Notes: generated by a model from the letters alone, not told the origin. Numbered from the stretch's first letter, positions 1-9,571 are shown. The stretch is DNA of 24,024 nucleotides from CAYTLQ01 sp964438715 (GCA_964438715.1 CAYTLQ010000013.1:1-24024); one strand, 5' to 3'. Made by a program: numbers and translations.

Positions 1-475
1 GTCACGGTTATTGCAATTTAAAATTTAATGACAAAAGCTATTAAGAAAGATTCGGATCATTTTTCCTATTTATATTTACTCTTCACCCTGATTTTTTATG
101 TTTACAGAATAATTTCGCTTAAAAAGTGCTGTATTTATGAACCTTTCAGTAATGTAATACATAAGAAAAATTCTGGCGAATTTACAGCTGTATGTGTCTC
201 TGAATACCTTTACGGAAATTTCCCATCCTTTTTTCTTTGCCTCGCTCGTTTCAAATTCCCTTTCACGATCATAAATAATAATTTTACAAACCGTAAACAA
301 CATTAAATACCAGATTTTGTATCCTCTCAACATGTTCAGTCTTATAGAAAACACCTTATCGGGAACTAACAATCACCACATTACCTTGTTAAACCTCTCA
401 TTATTTTTTTGCGTCAAACTACTCGTAACACTAATTATGGCACTAATTACATTAATTAAATCACTATAGAGTTTT
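1..475. other. Left-end gene-free stretch, no confident gene
   Basis: This is A+T-rich sequence upstream of the TonB-dependent receptor. Open frames of about 90-100 codons exist on both strands (28-306 forward; 76-372 reverse, which opens on TTG). They overlap each other, lack a ribosome binding site and show no recognisable domain, so I do not call either one. I saw no cobalamin- or TPP-riboswitch-like structure and no convincing promoter ahead of the receptor. The first 21 bases could be the last codons of a gene cut by the window edge, but that cannot be supported. Confidence 0.5.
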
Positions 476-2650
476 ATGATGAAACGACTATTTCTCTTTT
501 TACTAGCACTATTATGTTCCATTCCTCTCTTTGGACAAAATACTTACACAGTGCTCGTGAGGGACCAGGAAACAGGCGAACCTCTTACGGGTGCAACAGT
601 TATCCTCAATGGTACATCAAACGGTGGTATAACAGATACTGCCGGATTCGTTCAGATAAAAAACATCCCTGACGGAAAACAAATTTTTATCATACGCTTT
701 ATTGGTTACAGGGAAACTTATGATACAATAACATTTCCTCATCAGGAGAAAAGCCCTCGAGAAGTGTTCCTGATACACGATGAAACTGAATTTGGAGAGG
801 TGATTGTAACAGCCACGCGTTCCAGCAGAATAATTGATGATGAGCCAACAAGAGTAGAGGCAATCTCAGGTGAAGAAATTAATGAAAAGGGAAATATGAA
901 ACCGGGTGAAATCAGGATGCTTCTTAATGAGAGCACAGGAATTCAAACCCAGCAAACCTCAGCCACATCTTTGAATACTTCTCTCCGTATTCAGGGACTC
1001 GATGGTAAATATACACAGATATTGCGTGACGGATACCCCATATTTTCAGGGTTTTCAGGTGGATTAGGTCTTTTGCAGATTGCTCCCCTTGATTTAGCGC
1101 AAGTGGAGGTAATAAAAGGTTCCTCGTCAACATTATATGGCGGCGGTGCCATTGCAGGCTTGATAAATCTCGTCTCAAAAAAGCCTCATGAAGAAAGGGA
1201 GTTAAATTTTCTTCTGAACGGTACTTCCGCAAGAGGAATTGATCTTAGTGGTTTTTACGCAGAAAAATTTAATAAAACCGGGACAACGCTTTTTGCCTCT
1301 TATAATTCCGGCGCTCCATACGACCCGGCAGGAATAGGTTTATCAGCAATACCCCGGTTTCATCGGGTAACATTAAATCCGAAACTTTTTCTCTATCCCG
1401 CCGCTGAAACTACTCTGGATATTGGATTTAACAGTACAATTGAGGAACGAACCGGAGGCGATATGCAATATTTAGAGGGAAAAGGTGATAGCATACATTC
1501 ATTCTTCGAAAAAAATAAAACAAACCGTTTGAGCACACAGTTTGGTGTACAACACATGTTTACCAATGGCTCTAAACTCCATCTTAAGAATAGTATTAGT
1601 TATTATGATAGAACAATTGAAATTCCGAATTTTTATTTTTCCGGAGTTCAGTTTTCTACCTTTACAGAAGCGGCTTATTTCTTTAATCACAATGAAAACG
1701 AGTTGGTACTGGGCTTAAATCTCTGGACGGAGAAATTCACACAGAATAGTCCAGATTCCGGCAAGGCGCTGGATTACAACCAGGTGACATTCGGTGCGTT
1801 TCTTCAGAAAATCTGGAACATTAGCCGGATGATCTCCATAGAATTTGGTGTACGCGGTGATTATCAAAATGAGTATGGGTTTTTCTTCCTTCCAAGATTT
1901 TCGTCACTACTGAAATTTAATCCTGAACTTTCTTTACGATTTGGTGGAGGACTTGGTTACAAAACACCGTATGTATTTACTGAAGATGCCGAACGCATAC
2001 AATTCAGAAATGTATTACCAATTGATTTTAATAACACAGAAGCTGAAAGATCTCTAGGAGGAAACCTTGATATCAATTATCGAACTGTTATTTCGGATGT
2101 AGTTTCGTTCAATATAAATGCTCTTATCTTCTATACGCAGATTTCAAAGCCACTCAGCCTTACTGCCACCGGGGATGGGTTTTATGAATTCCTTCAAACC
2201 GGTAGTTCGATTAGTACCAAAGGTATTGAGGCACAAATAAAATTCGGATACAATAACTTTAAACTTTTTATCGGTTATACTTTAGCAGATGTTCAACAGA
2301 CCTTGAATCAGGTTTTTAGTGAGCTTCCGCTAATTTCAAGACACAGATTAAACAATGTACTGATCTATGAAGTAGAGGACGAACTGAAGGTTGGGTTTGA
2401 GGCATATTATTATAGTTCACAAAAACTGAATGACGGAGCAGAAGGGAAACCCTTCTGGATCTGTGGACTTATGGTTGAAAAATTCTGGGAGAACTATTCT
2501 GTATTTATTAACTTTGAGAATATTTTTGATACCAGACAAACGAAGTTTGATACTATTTTTACAGGAACAATAACAAATCCCGACTTCAGGGATATTTATG
2601 CACCGGTTGATGGTTTTGTAATAAACGGAGGGATAAAATTACGGTTGTAG
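476..2650 (+). CDS. TonB-dependent outer-membrane receptor
   Basis: Outer-membrane active transporter powered by the TonB-ExbB-ExbD complex. The 724 residues are a normal family length. Residues 1-21 are a Sec signal peptide ending near LFGQ. Residues about 24-105 form a carboxypeptidase-regulatory-like beta-sandwich (GEPLTGATVILNGT, then DTAGFVQIKNIP), as is usual in Bacteroidota receptors. The plug runs about 106-238, beginning VIVTATRSS and containing IQGLDGKYTQILRDGYPI, then VEVIKGSSSTLYGGGAIAG. The remainder is the beta-barrel, ending in the typical aromatic/alternating strand VINGGIKLRL. A second ATG at 479 would remove one residue. There is no clear Shine-Dalgarno sequence. The substrate is unknown: siderophore, cobalamin or metal chelate are all possible. 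It converges on the copper operon, so it is not cotranscribed with it, and proximity alone does not make it a copper receptor. Confidence 0.93.
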   Translation: MMKRLFLFLLALLCSIPLFGQNTYTVLVRDQETGEPLTGATVILNGTSNGGITDTAGFVQIKNIPDGKQIFIIRFIGYRETYDTITFPHQEKSPREVFLIHDETEFGEVIVTATRSSRIIDDEPTRVEAISGEEINEKGNMKPGEIRMLLNESTGIQTQQTSATSLNTSLRIQGLDGKYTQILRDGYPIFSGFSGGLGLLQIAPLDLAQVEVIKGSSSTLYGGGAIAGLINLVSKKPHEERELNFLLNGTSARGIDLSGFYAEKFNKTGTTLFASYNSGAPYDPAGIGLSAIPRFHRVTLNPKLFLYPAAETTLDIGFNSTIEERTGGDMQYLEGKGDSIHSFFEKNKTNRLSTQFGVQHMFTNGSKLHLKNSISYYDRTIEIPNFYFSGVQFSTFTEAAYFFNHNENELVLGLNLWTEKFTQNSPDSGKALDYNQVTFGAFLQKIWNISRMISIEFGVRGDYQNEYGFFFLPRFSSLLKFNPELSLRFGGGLGYKTPYVFTEDAERIQFRNVLPIDFNNTEAERSLGGNLDINYRTVISDVVSFNINALIFYTQISKPLSLTATGDGFYEFLQTGSSISTKGIEAQIKFGYNNFKLFIGYTLADVQQTLNQVFSELPLISRHRLNNVLIYEVEDELKVGFEAYYYSSQKLNDGAEGKPFWICGLMVEKFWENYSVFINFENIFDTRQTKFDTIFTGTITNPDFRDIYAPVDGFVINGGIKLRL

Positions 2651-2860
2651 AGTTATAAATATTAATAATACTATCGACCTTTAGCCGAAGGCGGACAAAA
2701 GCATCAGGAACTTTAATTAGCAGATTCGTCGGTTAGTTGCCCCTTCAGAACCCGGAGATTTATTCCTCTCTTTTGTTACAAATATTTCACTGCCTTCAGA
2801 GCTAGTGAAAATCAACAATATTTCAACTTGCCCCCATTTTAACATTATACAATTAGTTTG

Positions 2861-2918
2861 GAGTGACACCTCCGTTGGAAGTGTTATCACTCTGCCGGGA
2901 AAATCATCTCCGGCAGAG
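2861..2918 (-). terminator. Hairpin(s) just after the copper operon, possible terminator
   Basis: CTCTGCCGG at 2890-2898 pairs perfectly with CCGGCAGAG at 2910-2918 (9-bp stem, 11-nt loop), 18 nt past the stop of the YHS gene on the reverse strand. A second fold pairs GAGTGA+CAC (2861-2869) with GTG+TCACTC (2881-2892, 3-nt bulge). It shares bases 2890-2892 with the first, so the two are alternatives. Neither is followed by a clean U-tract, so this may be a 3'-end stabiliser or a weak terminator. Confidence 0.4.
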
Positions 2919-2936
2919 CATAACATTGTTGTTAGT

Positions 2937-3251
2937 TTACTTTACGAGTGATTTACCGTCTTCACTCAGTTTTTTGCTGTACTTTTCGGGATTTTTCTCA
3001 AATTTTTTTATACAGCTTTTACAGCAGAATCCATACTCCTTATTGTTGTACACAACCGTCTTTACTGTATTATCAACCTCTTCGCCCATTACCGGACAAA
3101 TGGTATTCCAAGGGTTATAAGTGGTTTTTTCAGATTTCGTTTCTTTCTTCATTTCAGTTTTTGTCTCTTTTTTTTCCTGACTTTGTGCCATGTCTGGTAA
3201 AAAAAGTGTGAGAGCGAATAGTAGAAGCATTGCATAATGAAGTTTTTTCAT
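2937..3251 (-). CDS. Secreted YHS-domain metal-binding protein
   Basis: A 104-residue protein likely to bind metal in the periplasm. Residues 1-24 are a signal peptide (KKLHYAMLLLFALTLFLPDM, cleavage near AQSQ). Residues 25-44 are a Lys/Glu-rich linker. From 48 to the end is a YHS-like domain with C52-P at its start and the C76-C77-x-x-C80 cluster in GFCCKSCIKKF. YHS domains occur in copper-handling proteins and at the ends of heavy-metal ATPases. It is the last gene of the reverse-strand RND operon, 29 nt after the adaptor gene. The domain matches the C-terminal domain of that adaptor at 27 of 56 aligned positions by my hand count, so the two are paralogous modules. No CusF is present in the window; this protein may fill that periplasmic chaperone role, which is inference. 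Confidence 0.85.
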   Translation of the reverse strand: MKKLHYAMLLLFALTLFLPDMAQSQEKKETKTEMKKETKSEKTTYNPWNTICPVMGEEVDNTVKTVVYNNKEYGFCCKSCIKKFEKNPEKYSKKLSEDGKSLVK

Positions 3252-3280
3252 TGTTTTTCCTTTATTTGTGATTGTTATTA

Positions 3281-4732
3281 TTAGGGTTTATCACCGATGA
3301 ATTGTTTACCATCGGCTGATAAGTTTCTTAAATGCTTTTCCGGGTCTTTTATAAAGTCTTTATCACAGCCCTTACAACAGAAACCAATACGCCTGCCTTT
3401 ATATGTAACAGTCGGCGCTTTATCGGAAACTTCATCACCTTGAATCGGGCAAACGCTGTTCCATGTAGTAACTCCGTTTTCGGGTGGATGCACAATAATT
3501 TGCTGTTGTTTTTCGTTCGCAGGTTTTACCTGTGATGTATTATTAGTGTTATTACCATTCGGTTTACTTCCTCCTCTTAATTGCATTTCTGAGTCGAGAA
3601 GATAACTCCCATTCACAACAATTTCATCACCAATACTCAGTCCGCTGAGTATTTCATATTCATTCTCCGGAGTGCGGACTCCTGCAACAACATTTAGAGG
3701 TGTATATTCCCTTTCACCGGTCTTTTTCCATACAATACTTCCCGTTCCTGTAACAATTACTGCATCAGCGGGAACCAGAATCCCTTTTTTCCCGGGCATG
3801 GTAAAAACTGCCTCTCCGTACATATTTGGTTTTAGTTTCATTCTGTCATTACTGAAATCGGAATATACTTTTACAGTCCTGTTTTCCGGATTTACCAACG
3901 GAAGAATCAAATCAACTTTACCCTCAAACACCTCTCCGGGATACGGAGTAAGCGTTAGACGGACTTTTTGACCCACTGAAATATTTCGGGAATTTTCACC
4001 GTAAATTTCGGTAACACACCGCACCCTTGAAAGATCTGCAATCTCGTAAAGCTGAGTCCCCTCATTAAAATATCCACCTTCTACAGCTTTTTTACTGAGT
4101 ATTATACCGTTATAAGGAGAATAAATTTTAATAACATTTTTTACCTGCTTTTCAGTTTCTATTTCACTGATCTGCTCTTTTGTCAGTCCATATAACAAAA
4201 GTTTTTGTACTGCCGATTGATACACTTGCGGAATACCGGAAGAATTTTTTTCTCCTGCCGCAATAATTAACTCTGATTGTGCACGCGAGAGTTCCGGCGA
4301 GTATGCTTCGAACAAGAGTTCGCCTGCTGTAACGAAGACACCGCTCCTAGCCTTATGAAGTTTCTCAATACGACCATTAAACTTCGCTGAGATAAACTTT
4401 CGGTTTTCTTCAGGTATTTCAATATAACTATATCCTTTAATAACAGAAACAATCTCTCGTTCGGTAACCCTGAGTGTTTTTATATTTGCGGCAAACTCTG
4501 CCTGTGGGCTGATTTTTAGGAAATCGTCATAATGAACGGCGTTTCCTTCATCAACTTTTTTTACCAGATCCATCTGACAGATTGGACAAACGCCGGCTTT
4601 ATCAGATACAACTTCCGGGTGCATCGGGCAATAATAGGTTACCGAAGTATTATTTTCACCGGGACTGTTCTCGTGACTGTTACATCCGGTAAATAGCATC
4701 ACTACAACAATAAGAGAAATAATCGTTTTCAT
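3281..4732 (-). CDS. cusB: CusB-like RND efflux adaptor lipoprotein, HMBD and YHS domains
   Basis: Membrane-fusion subunit linking the inner-membrane pump to the outer-membrane channel. The 483 residues start with a lipoprotein signal, MLFTGC, with acyl-Cys C17. A heavy-metal-binding domain follows at about 33-57: C35-P-M-H-P, then C49-P-I-C52-x-M. The core adaptor fold (barrel-sandwich with a helical hairpin around RAQSELIIAAGE, then beta-barrel) covers about 85-385. A low-complexity Asn/Thr/Gln linker at about 385-415 leads to a C-terminal YHS-like domain with C428-P, C452-C453 and C456. The start overlaps the upstream TolC-like stop as ATGA, indicating translational coupling. The N-terminal HMBD is common in CusB homologues; the C-terminal YHS module is less usual and is copied as a separate gene immediately downstream. 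Copper/silver specificity comes from the partner pump. Confidence 0.92.
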   Translation of the reverse strand: MKTIISLIVVVMLFTGCNSHENSPGENNTSVTYYCPMHPEVVSDKAGVCPICQMDLVKKVDEGNAVHYDDFLKISPQAEFAANIKTLRVTEREIVSVIKGYSYIEIPEENRKFISAKFNGRIEKLHKARSGVFVTAGELLFEAYSPELSRAQSELIIAAGEKNSSGIPQVYQSAVQKLLLYGLTKEQISEIETEKQVKNVIKIYSPYNGIILSKKAVEGGYFNEGTQLYEIADLSRVRCVTEIYGENSRNISVGQKVRLTLTPYPGEVFEGKVDLILPLVNPENRTVKVYSDFSNDRMKLKPNMYGEAVFTMPGKKGILVPADAVIVTGTGSIVWKKTGEREYTPLNVVAGVRTPENEYEILSGLSIGDEIVVNGSYLLDSEMQLRGGSKPNGNNTNNTSQVKPANEKQQQIIVHPPENGVTTWNSVCPIQGDEVSDKAPTVTYKGRRIGFCCKGCDKDFIKDPEKHLRNLSADGKQFIGDKP

Positions 4733-6060
4733 TGTTCCTCACTTATTTCAGGAGCCTGGCCGGTCATCAGTTCAATTTCCGAAAGCGACATCCAGGCTTC
4801 CGTTACATACATATAATAGTTCATTTTTTCCATTACTACCATCGAAAGGGTATTCAGTATTTGCGATAATGACACACTGCCATTTTTTAACCCTGCCATT
4901 TGTACTTCAAGTGATTTTTCCAATGCAGGAAGTACATTCTTTTTATATTGCTCTGCATTGCTTCGGTTTTGCTGATATGCAAGAACCGCTCTGCGTAAAT
5001 CTGACATCATTGTTAAATACATAGACTGTTTTTCGGTTTGCAGTCCTGCAATTGTATTTTGCAGAGATTCATTCTTTGCTGTAATTTTTCCTTTTGCCCA
5101 TGGCAGGAATGGAAGCGTCAGCGATGCCCGTAAGGTAAACATATATTCAGCCCCGCTCGCTGAGGGCAAGGAATGTAATGATGCTGAAGTCGTGACAATC
5201 ATTCCCTTTGGCATTCGCATTATCATTGCCTCCAGCATCAAATCAGGAATTAGTTCGCGTGAGTTCATATCTGCCTCTGCTTCATTCATTTTCACCATTT
5301 CATCCATCTGTTGCAGAGCAGGATTATTTTCCGGTATTAATGAAGATAGAACAGAATCGTTCAACTCTGCATAAGGAAGAGACAATTCATCCTGAAAGTT
5401 ATAGTGAAATGAAGGTACATTTAACAGTGAAGCAAATCTGGCATCAAATTCTTTCTGTTTTGCAATCTCTTCTGCAATCCGGATATCAAGTTTTGCCAAT
5501 TCAGATTGTAACAGATAAACATCTGCAGAAACACCACCACCGGCGATTGAAATATTCATCATACTATTATCCAACAGCATCTCAAGATATTTTTTCTGCT
5601 CCCTGTATAATGCCTCGCTTTTTTTGCTACGGTACATTGAGTAATATGTTTCTCTGACAGATGAAGCAAGCAACAGTTTTATCTTATTAAGTTCCGATTT
5701 CGCAACCAGCGAATTCATTTCCATTACCTTTGCCGCAGAGGACAATTTATTTCCAAGAGGTATCATTTGTGAAAGACCGATACCATTCGAGAGCGCCTCA
5801 TTAAAAATATTTATCGAAGAGACCGGTACCTGTGTAGCTTCGAAAATTAATGATGGAGGCGGAAGAAAGCGATTCGATTCTGCTGAAAACTTTGCCGCAG
5901 TTATTCTCAACTCAGCTGACTTTATTGCAGGATTTCTTTCCAAAACTGTCTTAATTAATGAATCCAATGGCTGAGCCTGAAGCCCTCCTGTAAGTTGTAT
6001 TACAAACAGGAGCAAAAAACCAATGATAACCTTGTAACCGTTTAAATTATGTGAAATCAT
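4729..6060 (-). CDS. TolC-family outer-membrane efflux factor
   Basis: Outer-membrane channel of a tripartite efflux pump, equivalent in position to CusC. The 443 residues carry an N-terminal signal peptide (hydrophobic stretch VIIGFLLLFVIQLTGGLQAQ), followed directly by PLDSLIKTVLERNPAIKSAE, the typical start of the first outer-membrane-efflux repeat. Long amphipathic helices rich in Ala, Leu, Glu and Gln make up the rest, in two related halves (NPAIKSAELRI and NPALQQMDEMV mark the repeat starts). It begins 7 nt after the pump gene stop and overlaps the adaptor gene by 4 nt, so it is cotranscribed with both. The sequence is Met-rich in places, for example around MLEAMIMRMPKGMIV, which fits a metal exporter but proves nothing. 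Confidence 0.9.
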   Translation of the reverse strand: MISHNLNGYKVIIGFLLLFVIQLTGGLQAQPLDSLIKTVLERNPAIKSAELRITAAKFSAESNRFLPPPSLIFEATQVPVSSINIFNEALSNGIGLSQMIPLGNKLSSAAKVMEMNSLVAKSELNKIKLLLASSVRETYYSMYRSKKSEALYREQKKYLEMLLDNSMMNISIAGGGVSADVYLLQSELAKLDIRIAEEIAKQKEFDARFASLLNVPSFHYNFQDELSLPYAELNDSVLSSLIPENNPALQQMDEMVKMNEAEADMNSRELIPDLMLEAMIMRMPKGMIVTTSASLHSLPSASGAEYMFTLRASLTLPFLPWAKGKITAKNESLQNTIAGLQTEKQSMYLTMMSDLRRAVLAYQQNRSNAEQYKKNVLPALEKSLEVQMAGLKNGSVSLSQILNTLSMVVMEKMNYYMYVTEAWMSLSEIELMTGQAPEISEEQ

Positions 6061-6067
6061 GGCAATA

Positions 6068-9000
6068 TCATCCTTCCTTCATCCACCCTGTCATCCGTGA
6101 CATTGATAATGTTCCCTTCGTTAGCGCCCGTTCTTTCATAATTGCAAACAGAACGGGAGTTATAATAAGTACATGGAGAGCAGATGTTATTAACCCTCCG
6201 ATCATGGGAGCAGTCAGGGGTTTCATTACATCAGCGCCGGTTCCGGTTGACCACATTACAGGTATCAATCCAACCATACTTGTAAAAACCGTCATCAACT
6301 TTGGCCTGAGCCTCAACACCGATCCTTCTACTGTCGCTGTGTATATATCTTCTTTGGTAATTGAGTAATTCCCTGCGTACGCCTCCCGTATTTTTTTATC
6401 GAGCGCTGCATGTAAATAGATAACCATAACAACTCCTGTTTCAACTGCAACACCATATAATGCAATAAATCCCACCCATACAGCTACAGAGAAATTATAA
6501 TCAAGTATATAAATCATATACACACCTCCAATAAGAGCAAAAGGCACGGAAAGCATAACGACAAATGCTTCCTTATAGTCTTTTAATGTAAAGTACAGAA
6601 ACATGAAGATGATAATAAAAACGGCAGGCATAATTAATGTTATTGTTTTTTGTGCACGCTCTTTGTTTTCATACTGGCCGCTCCATGCAACAGTATAACC
6701 CTCCGGAAGATGTAATTTTTCTTCTATGAGAGCTTTCGCATCATCTACAACACTGCCCATATCTCTGCCACGGGAGTTAAGGTAAACTACCGAACGGAGC
6801 ATGCCATTTTCACTGTTTATCATAGGAGGGCCCATTGTAACTTTCACATCGGCAATGTATTTCAATGGAATAAAAGAATTGCCTGCTTCATCAGAAAATG
6901 CTGAGTAATCAATACCGGCTTCAGAAGTATTGGTACGCTGTGTAGCTGAAGAATTTCCATCCATTCCGCTCATTCCACCCTGCTGGTTCTCTTCTTTACC
7001 GGCATAATTTGGATCTCCCTGAGAAGTGCTTCCTTTGCTCACATAGTTCGATGGAATAAGTAGTTCTTTTATTGCTTCAGCATTTTCACGACTTTCCCGC
7101 GCATATCTCATCCGCAGAGGAAATCGCTGACGACCATCGTAAATTGTTCCTAACTGTTCGCCACCTATTGCGGTTTCGATAATCCGTGAAAGCTCAGCGA
7201 CATTTATACCATATCGTGCCGCTGTTTCGCGGTTAATCTGAATATCCAGATAATACCCTGCCTGATTGCGCTCCGCAACAACATCAGCGGCTCCCTCCAC
7301 TTCTTTAAGGAGTTGTTCAGCGCGTACGGCATACTGTTCCAAAGTGTCAAGGTTTGGGCCAAATATTTTCAGCCCGATTTCACTTCGTACTCCGGTTGAA
7401 AGCATATTAATCCGGTTAATAATCGGCTGAGTCCATCCGTTGCGAACACCTGCAAACTGTAGTTTGCTGTCAAGTTCCAGTATAATATCTTTTTTTGTAA
7501 TTCCCTCCCGCCATTGATCTTTTGGCTTTAGCAGTATAATTGTTTCTATCATCGAGAGCGGTGCATTATCTGTTGCAGTTTCTGCCCTTCCGGCTTTGCC
7601 AAGTACATATTCTACTTCCGGCACAGAGCGAATAATCTTATCCTGCAATTGTAAAATTCTTCCTGCCTCGCCAATAGAAACATTTGGCAGCATAACGGGC
7701 ATAAATAACAGTGATCCCTCATCAAGCGGGGGCATAAACTCTGTTCCGGTATCAATAATCATTGGAATTGTTACAATCAGCGCAAGAAAATTCAGTGCAA
7801 GAGCAGTTTTACGGTATCGGAGCACAAGTTTTATTATTGGCTGATAAATTCGCTGAAAGAAATTTGTAACGGGGTTAGCTTCTTCTTTTCTAAATGTCCC
7901 TCGCATTAACATTGTCATAAGAACCGGAATCAGTGAGATAACCACGATTGCCGATCCTAGCATAGTAAATGTCTTTGTAAACGCAAGAGGATGAAAAAGC
8001 TTTCCTTCCTGTCCGGTTAGCAGAAAAACAGGAAGAAACGATACAAGTATTATCAGGTCGGAAAAGAATATCGCACGCCCTACCTGTTTTGCTGATTGCA
8101 ATGAAATTCCAAAATATTCATCGTTGCTCAACTGCCCTTTTTCTTCCATAGCTCGTGCAATATTACGATAGCTGTTTTCCACCAACACTACGGAGGAGTC
8201 AACAATTACCCCAATAGCAAGAATAATTCCCCCAAGGCTCATAATATTTGATGATATATCAAACAAATACATAAAAAGAAATGCTAACAGCGTTGCCACG
8301 GGAATTTCAATAAGTATCCTTACTATCGAGCGAAAGTGGAAAAGAAATAGCGCTACAACAACTGCAACCACTATACCGGCTTCAATCAGCGCACGCTCAA
8401 GAGTACCGACAGCTTCTTTTATAAGAGTGCTTCTGTCATAAGCAGTTTTAATATTTATTCCCTTCGGTAATCCGGGTGTAATTTCCCTGATTTTTTCCCG
8501 AACCCTTTCAATAACCGCCTGAGCGTTCTCCCCGTTTCGCATCACCACAATACCCCCTACAACTTCACCCTCGCCATTCTTTTCCAATAACCCGCGACGA
8601 AGTTCTCCCCCAAGCTGTACTGTAGCAACATTTCGGATAAATACGGGAACGCCGTTCGGAGTATTTTTTATTGGAATATTTTCTATCTCCTCCTGAGTCT
8701 TAAGGTATCCTGTGCCCCGGATGAAATATTCAGCATCAGTTACTACAATGTTTTTTCCCCCTGATTCATTATTGGCATTAGTAAGCGCTGAGGCAACATC
8801 AAGCGGAGAGATATTATATGCTTTCAGTTTTTCAGGGTGAACATCTACCTGAAATTCTTTTACAAAACCACCAATACTGGCAATCTCCGCAACTCCTTCC
8901 ACAGAAGAAAGTTTATATCGTATAAACCAGTCTTGTACACTGCGCAAAGTAGCTAAATCGTACCCCTCCCCTTCAACAGTGTACCAAAACACATGACCTA

Positions 9001-9406
9001 CTCCGGTTCCATCGGGTCCGAGAGTTGGTGTTACTCCAGGAGGAAGTTGAGAGGTTACGGTTCCAAGTCGCTCCTGTACCCTGCTTCTTGCAAAGTTGAT
9101 ATCGGTTTTATCCTGAAAGATGACAAATACAAAAGACATCCCGAACATTGTGGTTGCACGAACTGCTTTTACCTCTGCCATTCCCTGCATTGCAGAAACC
9201 AACGGATAAGTTATCTGATCTTCCACCACTTGTGGCGATCTTCCCATCCATTCAGTGTAAACAATCACCTGATTCTCAGAAAGATCTGGTATAGCATCGA
9301 CGGGTAAATTCATCACTGCGTAAATACCAAGCCCTGAGATTATCAAATATATGAGTAGTACAATTGCCCTGTTATGCGCCGACCAATCAATTATTTTTTC
9401 TATCAT
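6068..9406 (-). CDS. cusA: CusA-like Cu(I)/Ag(I) RND efflux pump
   Basis: Inner-membrane proton-driven heavy-metal exporter, 1112 residues. The start MIEKIIDWSAHNR and the motifs LPVDAIPDLSENQVIVYTEW are typical of the heavy-metal-efflux RND group. The methionines that carry Cu(I)/Ag(I) in E. coli CusA (M573, M623, M672) have counterparts at M569 (LLFMPVMLP), M619 (PLSMIET) and M668 (RINMLSTG), all offset by four. The transmembrane-4 signature AIGVIVDSSVVLVEN has D403, and GVAVETGVV supplies the glutamate of the proton relay, so it matches the monovalent-cation subgroup rather than the CzcA type. Compared with E. coli CusA from memory, about 56 extra residues (roughly 787-842), rich in Gly, Ser, Asn and Gln with GGMSGMDG, lie in the second periplasmic portion. 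It is the second gene of the operon, about 165 nt after the HYC_CC_PP gene. Confidence 0.96.
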   Translation of the reverse strand: MIEKIIDWSAHNRAIVLLIYLIISGLGIYAVMNLPVDAIPDLSENQVIVYTEWMGRSPQVVEDQITYPLVSAMQGMAEVKAVRATTMFGMSFVFVIFQDKTDINFARSRVQERLGTVTSQLPPGVTPTLGPDGTGVGHVFWYTVEGEGYDLATLRSVQDWFIRYKLSSVEGVAEIASIGGFVKEFQVDVHPEKLKAYNISPLDVASALTNANNESGGKNIVVTDAEYFIRGTGYLKTQEEIENIPIKNTPNGVPVFIRNVATVQLGGELRRGLLEKNGEGEVVGGIVVMRNGENAQAVIERVREKIREITPGLPKGINIKTAYDRSTLIKEAVGTLERALIEAGIVVAVVVALFLFHFRSIVRILIEIPVATLLAFLFMYLFDISSNIMSLGGIILAIGVIVDSSVVLVENSYRNIARAMEEKGQLSNDEYFGISLQSAKQVGRAIFFSDLIILVSFLPVFLLTGQEGKLFHPLAFTKTFTMLGSAIVVISLIPVLMTMLMRGTFRKEEANPVTNFFQRIYQPIIKLVLRYRKTALALNFLALIVTIPMIIDTGTEFMPPLDEGSLLFMPVMLPNVSIGEAGRILQLQDKIIRSVPEVEYVLGKAGRAETATDNAPLSMIETIILLKPKDQWREGITKKDIILELDSKLQFAGVRNGWTQPIINRINMLSTGVRSEIGLKIFGPNLDTLEQYAVRAEQLLKEVEGAADVVAERNQAGYYLDIQINRETAARYGINVAELSRIIETAIGGEQLGTIYDGRQRFPLRMRYARESRENAEAIKELLIPSNYVSKGSTSQGDPNYAGKEENQQGGMSGMDGNSSATQRTNTSEAGIDYSAFSDEAGNSFIPLKYIADVKVTMGPPMINSENGMLRSVVYLNSRGRDMGSVVDDAKALIEEKLHLPEGYTVAWSGQYENKERAQKTITLIMPAVFIIIFMFLYFTLKDYKEAFVVMLSVPFALIGGVYMIYILDYNFSVAVWVGFIALYGVAVETGVVMVIYLHAALDKKIREAYAGNYSITKEDIYTATVEGSVLRLRPKLMTVFTSMVGLIPVMWSTGTGADVMKPLTAPMIGGLITSALHVLIITPVLFAIMKERALTKGTLSMSRMTGWMKEG

Positions 9407-9571
9407 TTTCTTTTCGTTTCATAGTTAAACTTCTGATAAAAAGAATAGTGTATTACCACTCAGGTTATGAGTCGTAACACTAACCAAAAGCAGTAATCAG
9501 AATACATACAGACCCGCGATTACCGCAAAAAGCGTAGCAGTAATCCGGTAGAGACTATGAAGAAAAGAAAA

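Noticed and set aside
28..372. Overlapping open frames of about 92 and 98 codons on opposite strands
   Set aside because: No ribosome binding site, no domain, the reverse frame opens on TTG, and A+T-rich DNA gives such frames by chance.
476..2650. TonB-dependent receptor as part of the copper system
   Set aside because: It is on the opposite strand and convergent, and no copper-specific feature was seen in the plug.
5208..5657. 149-codon forward open frame inside the TolC-like gene
   Set aside because: Antisense to a recognised efflux gene; composition and lack of motifs show a shadow frame.
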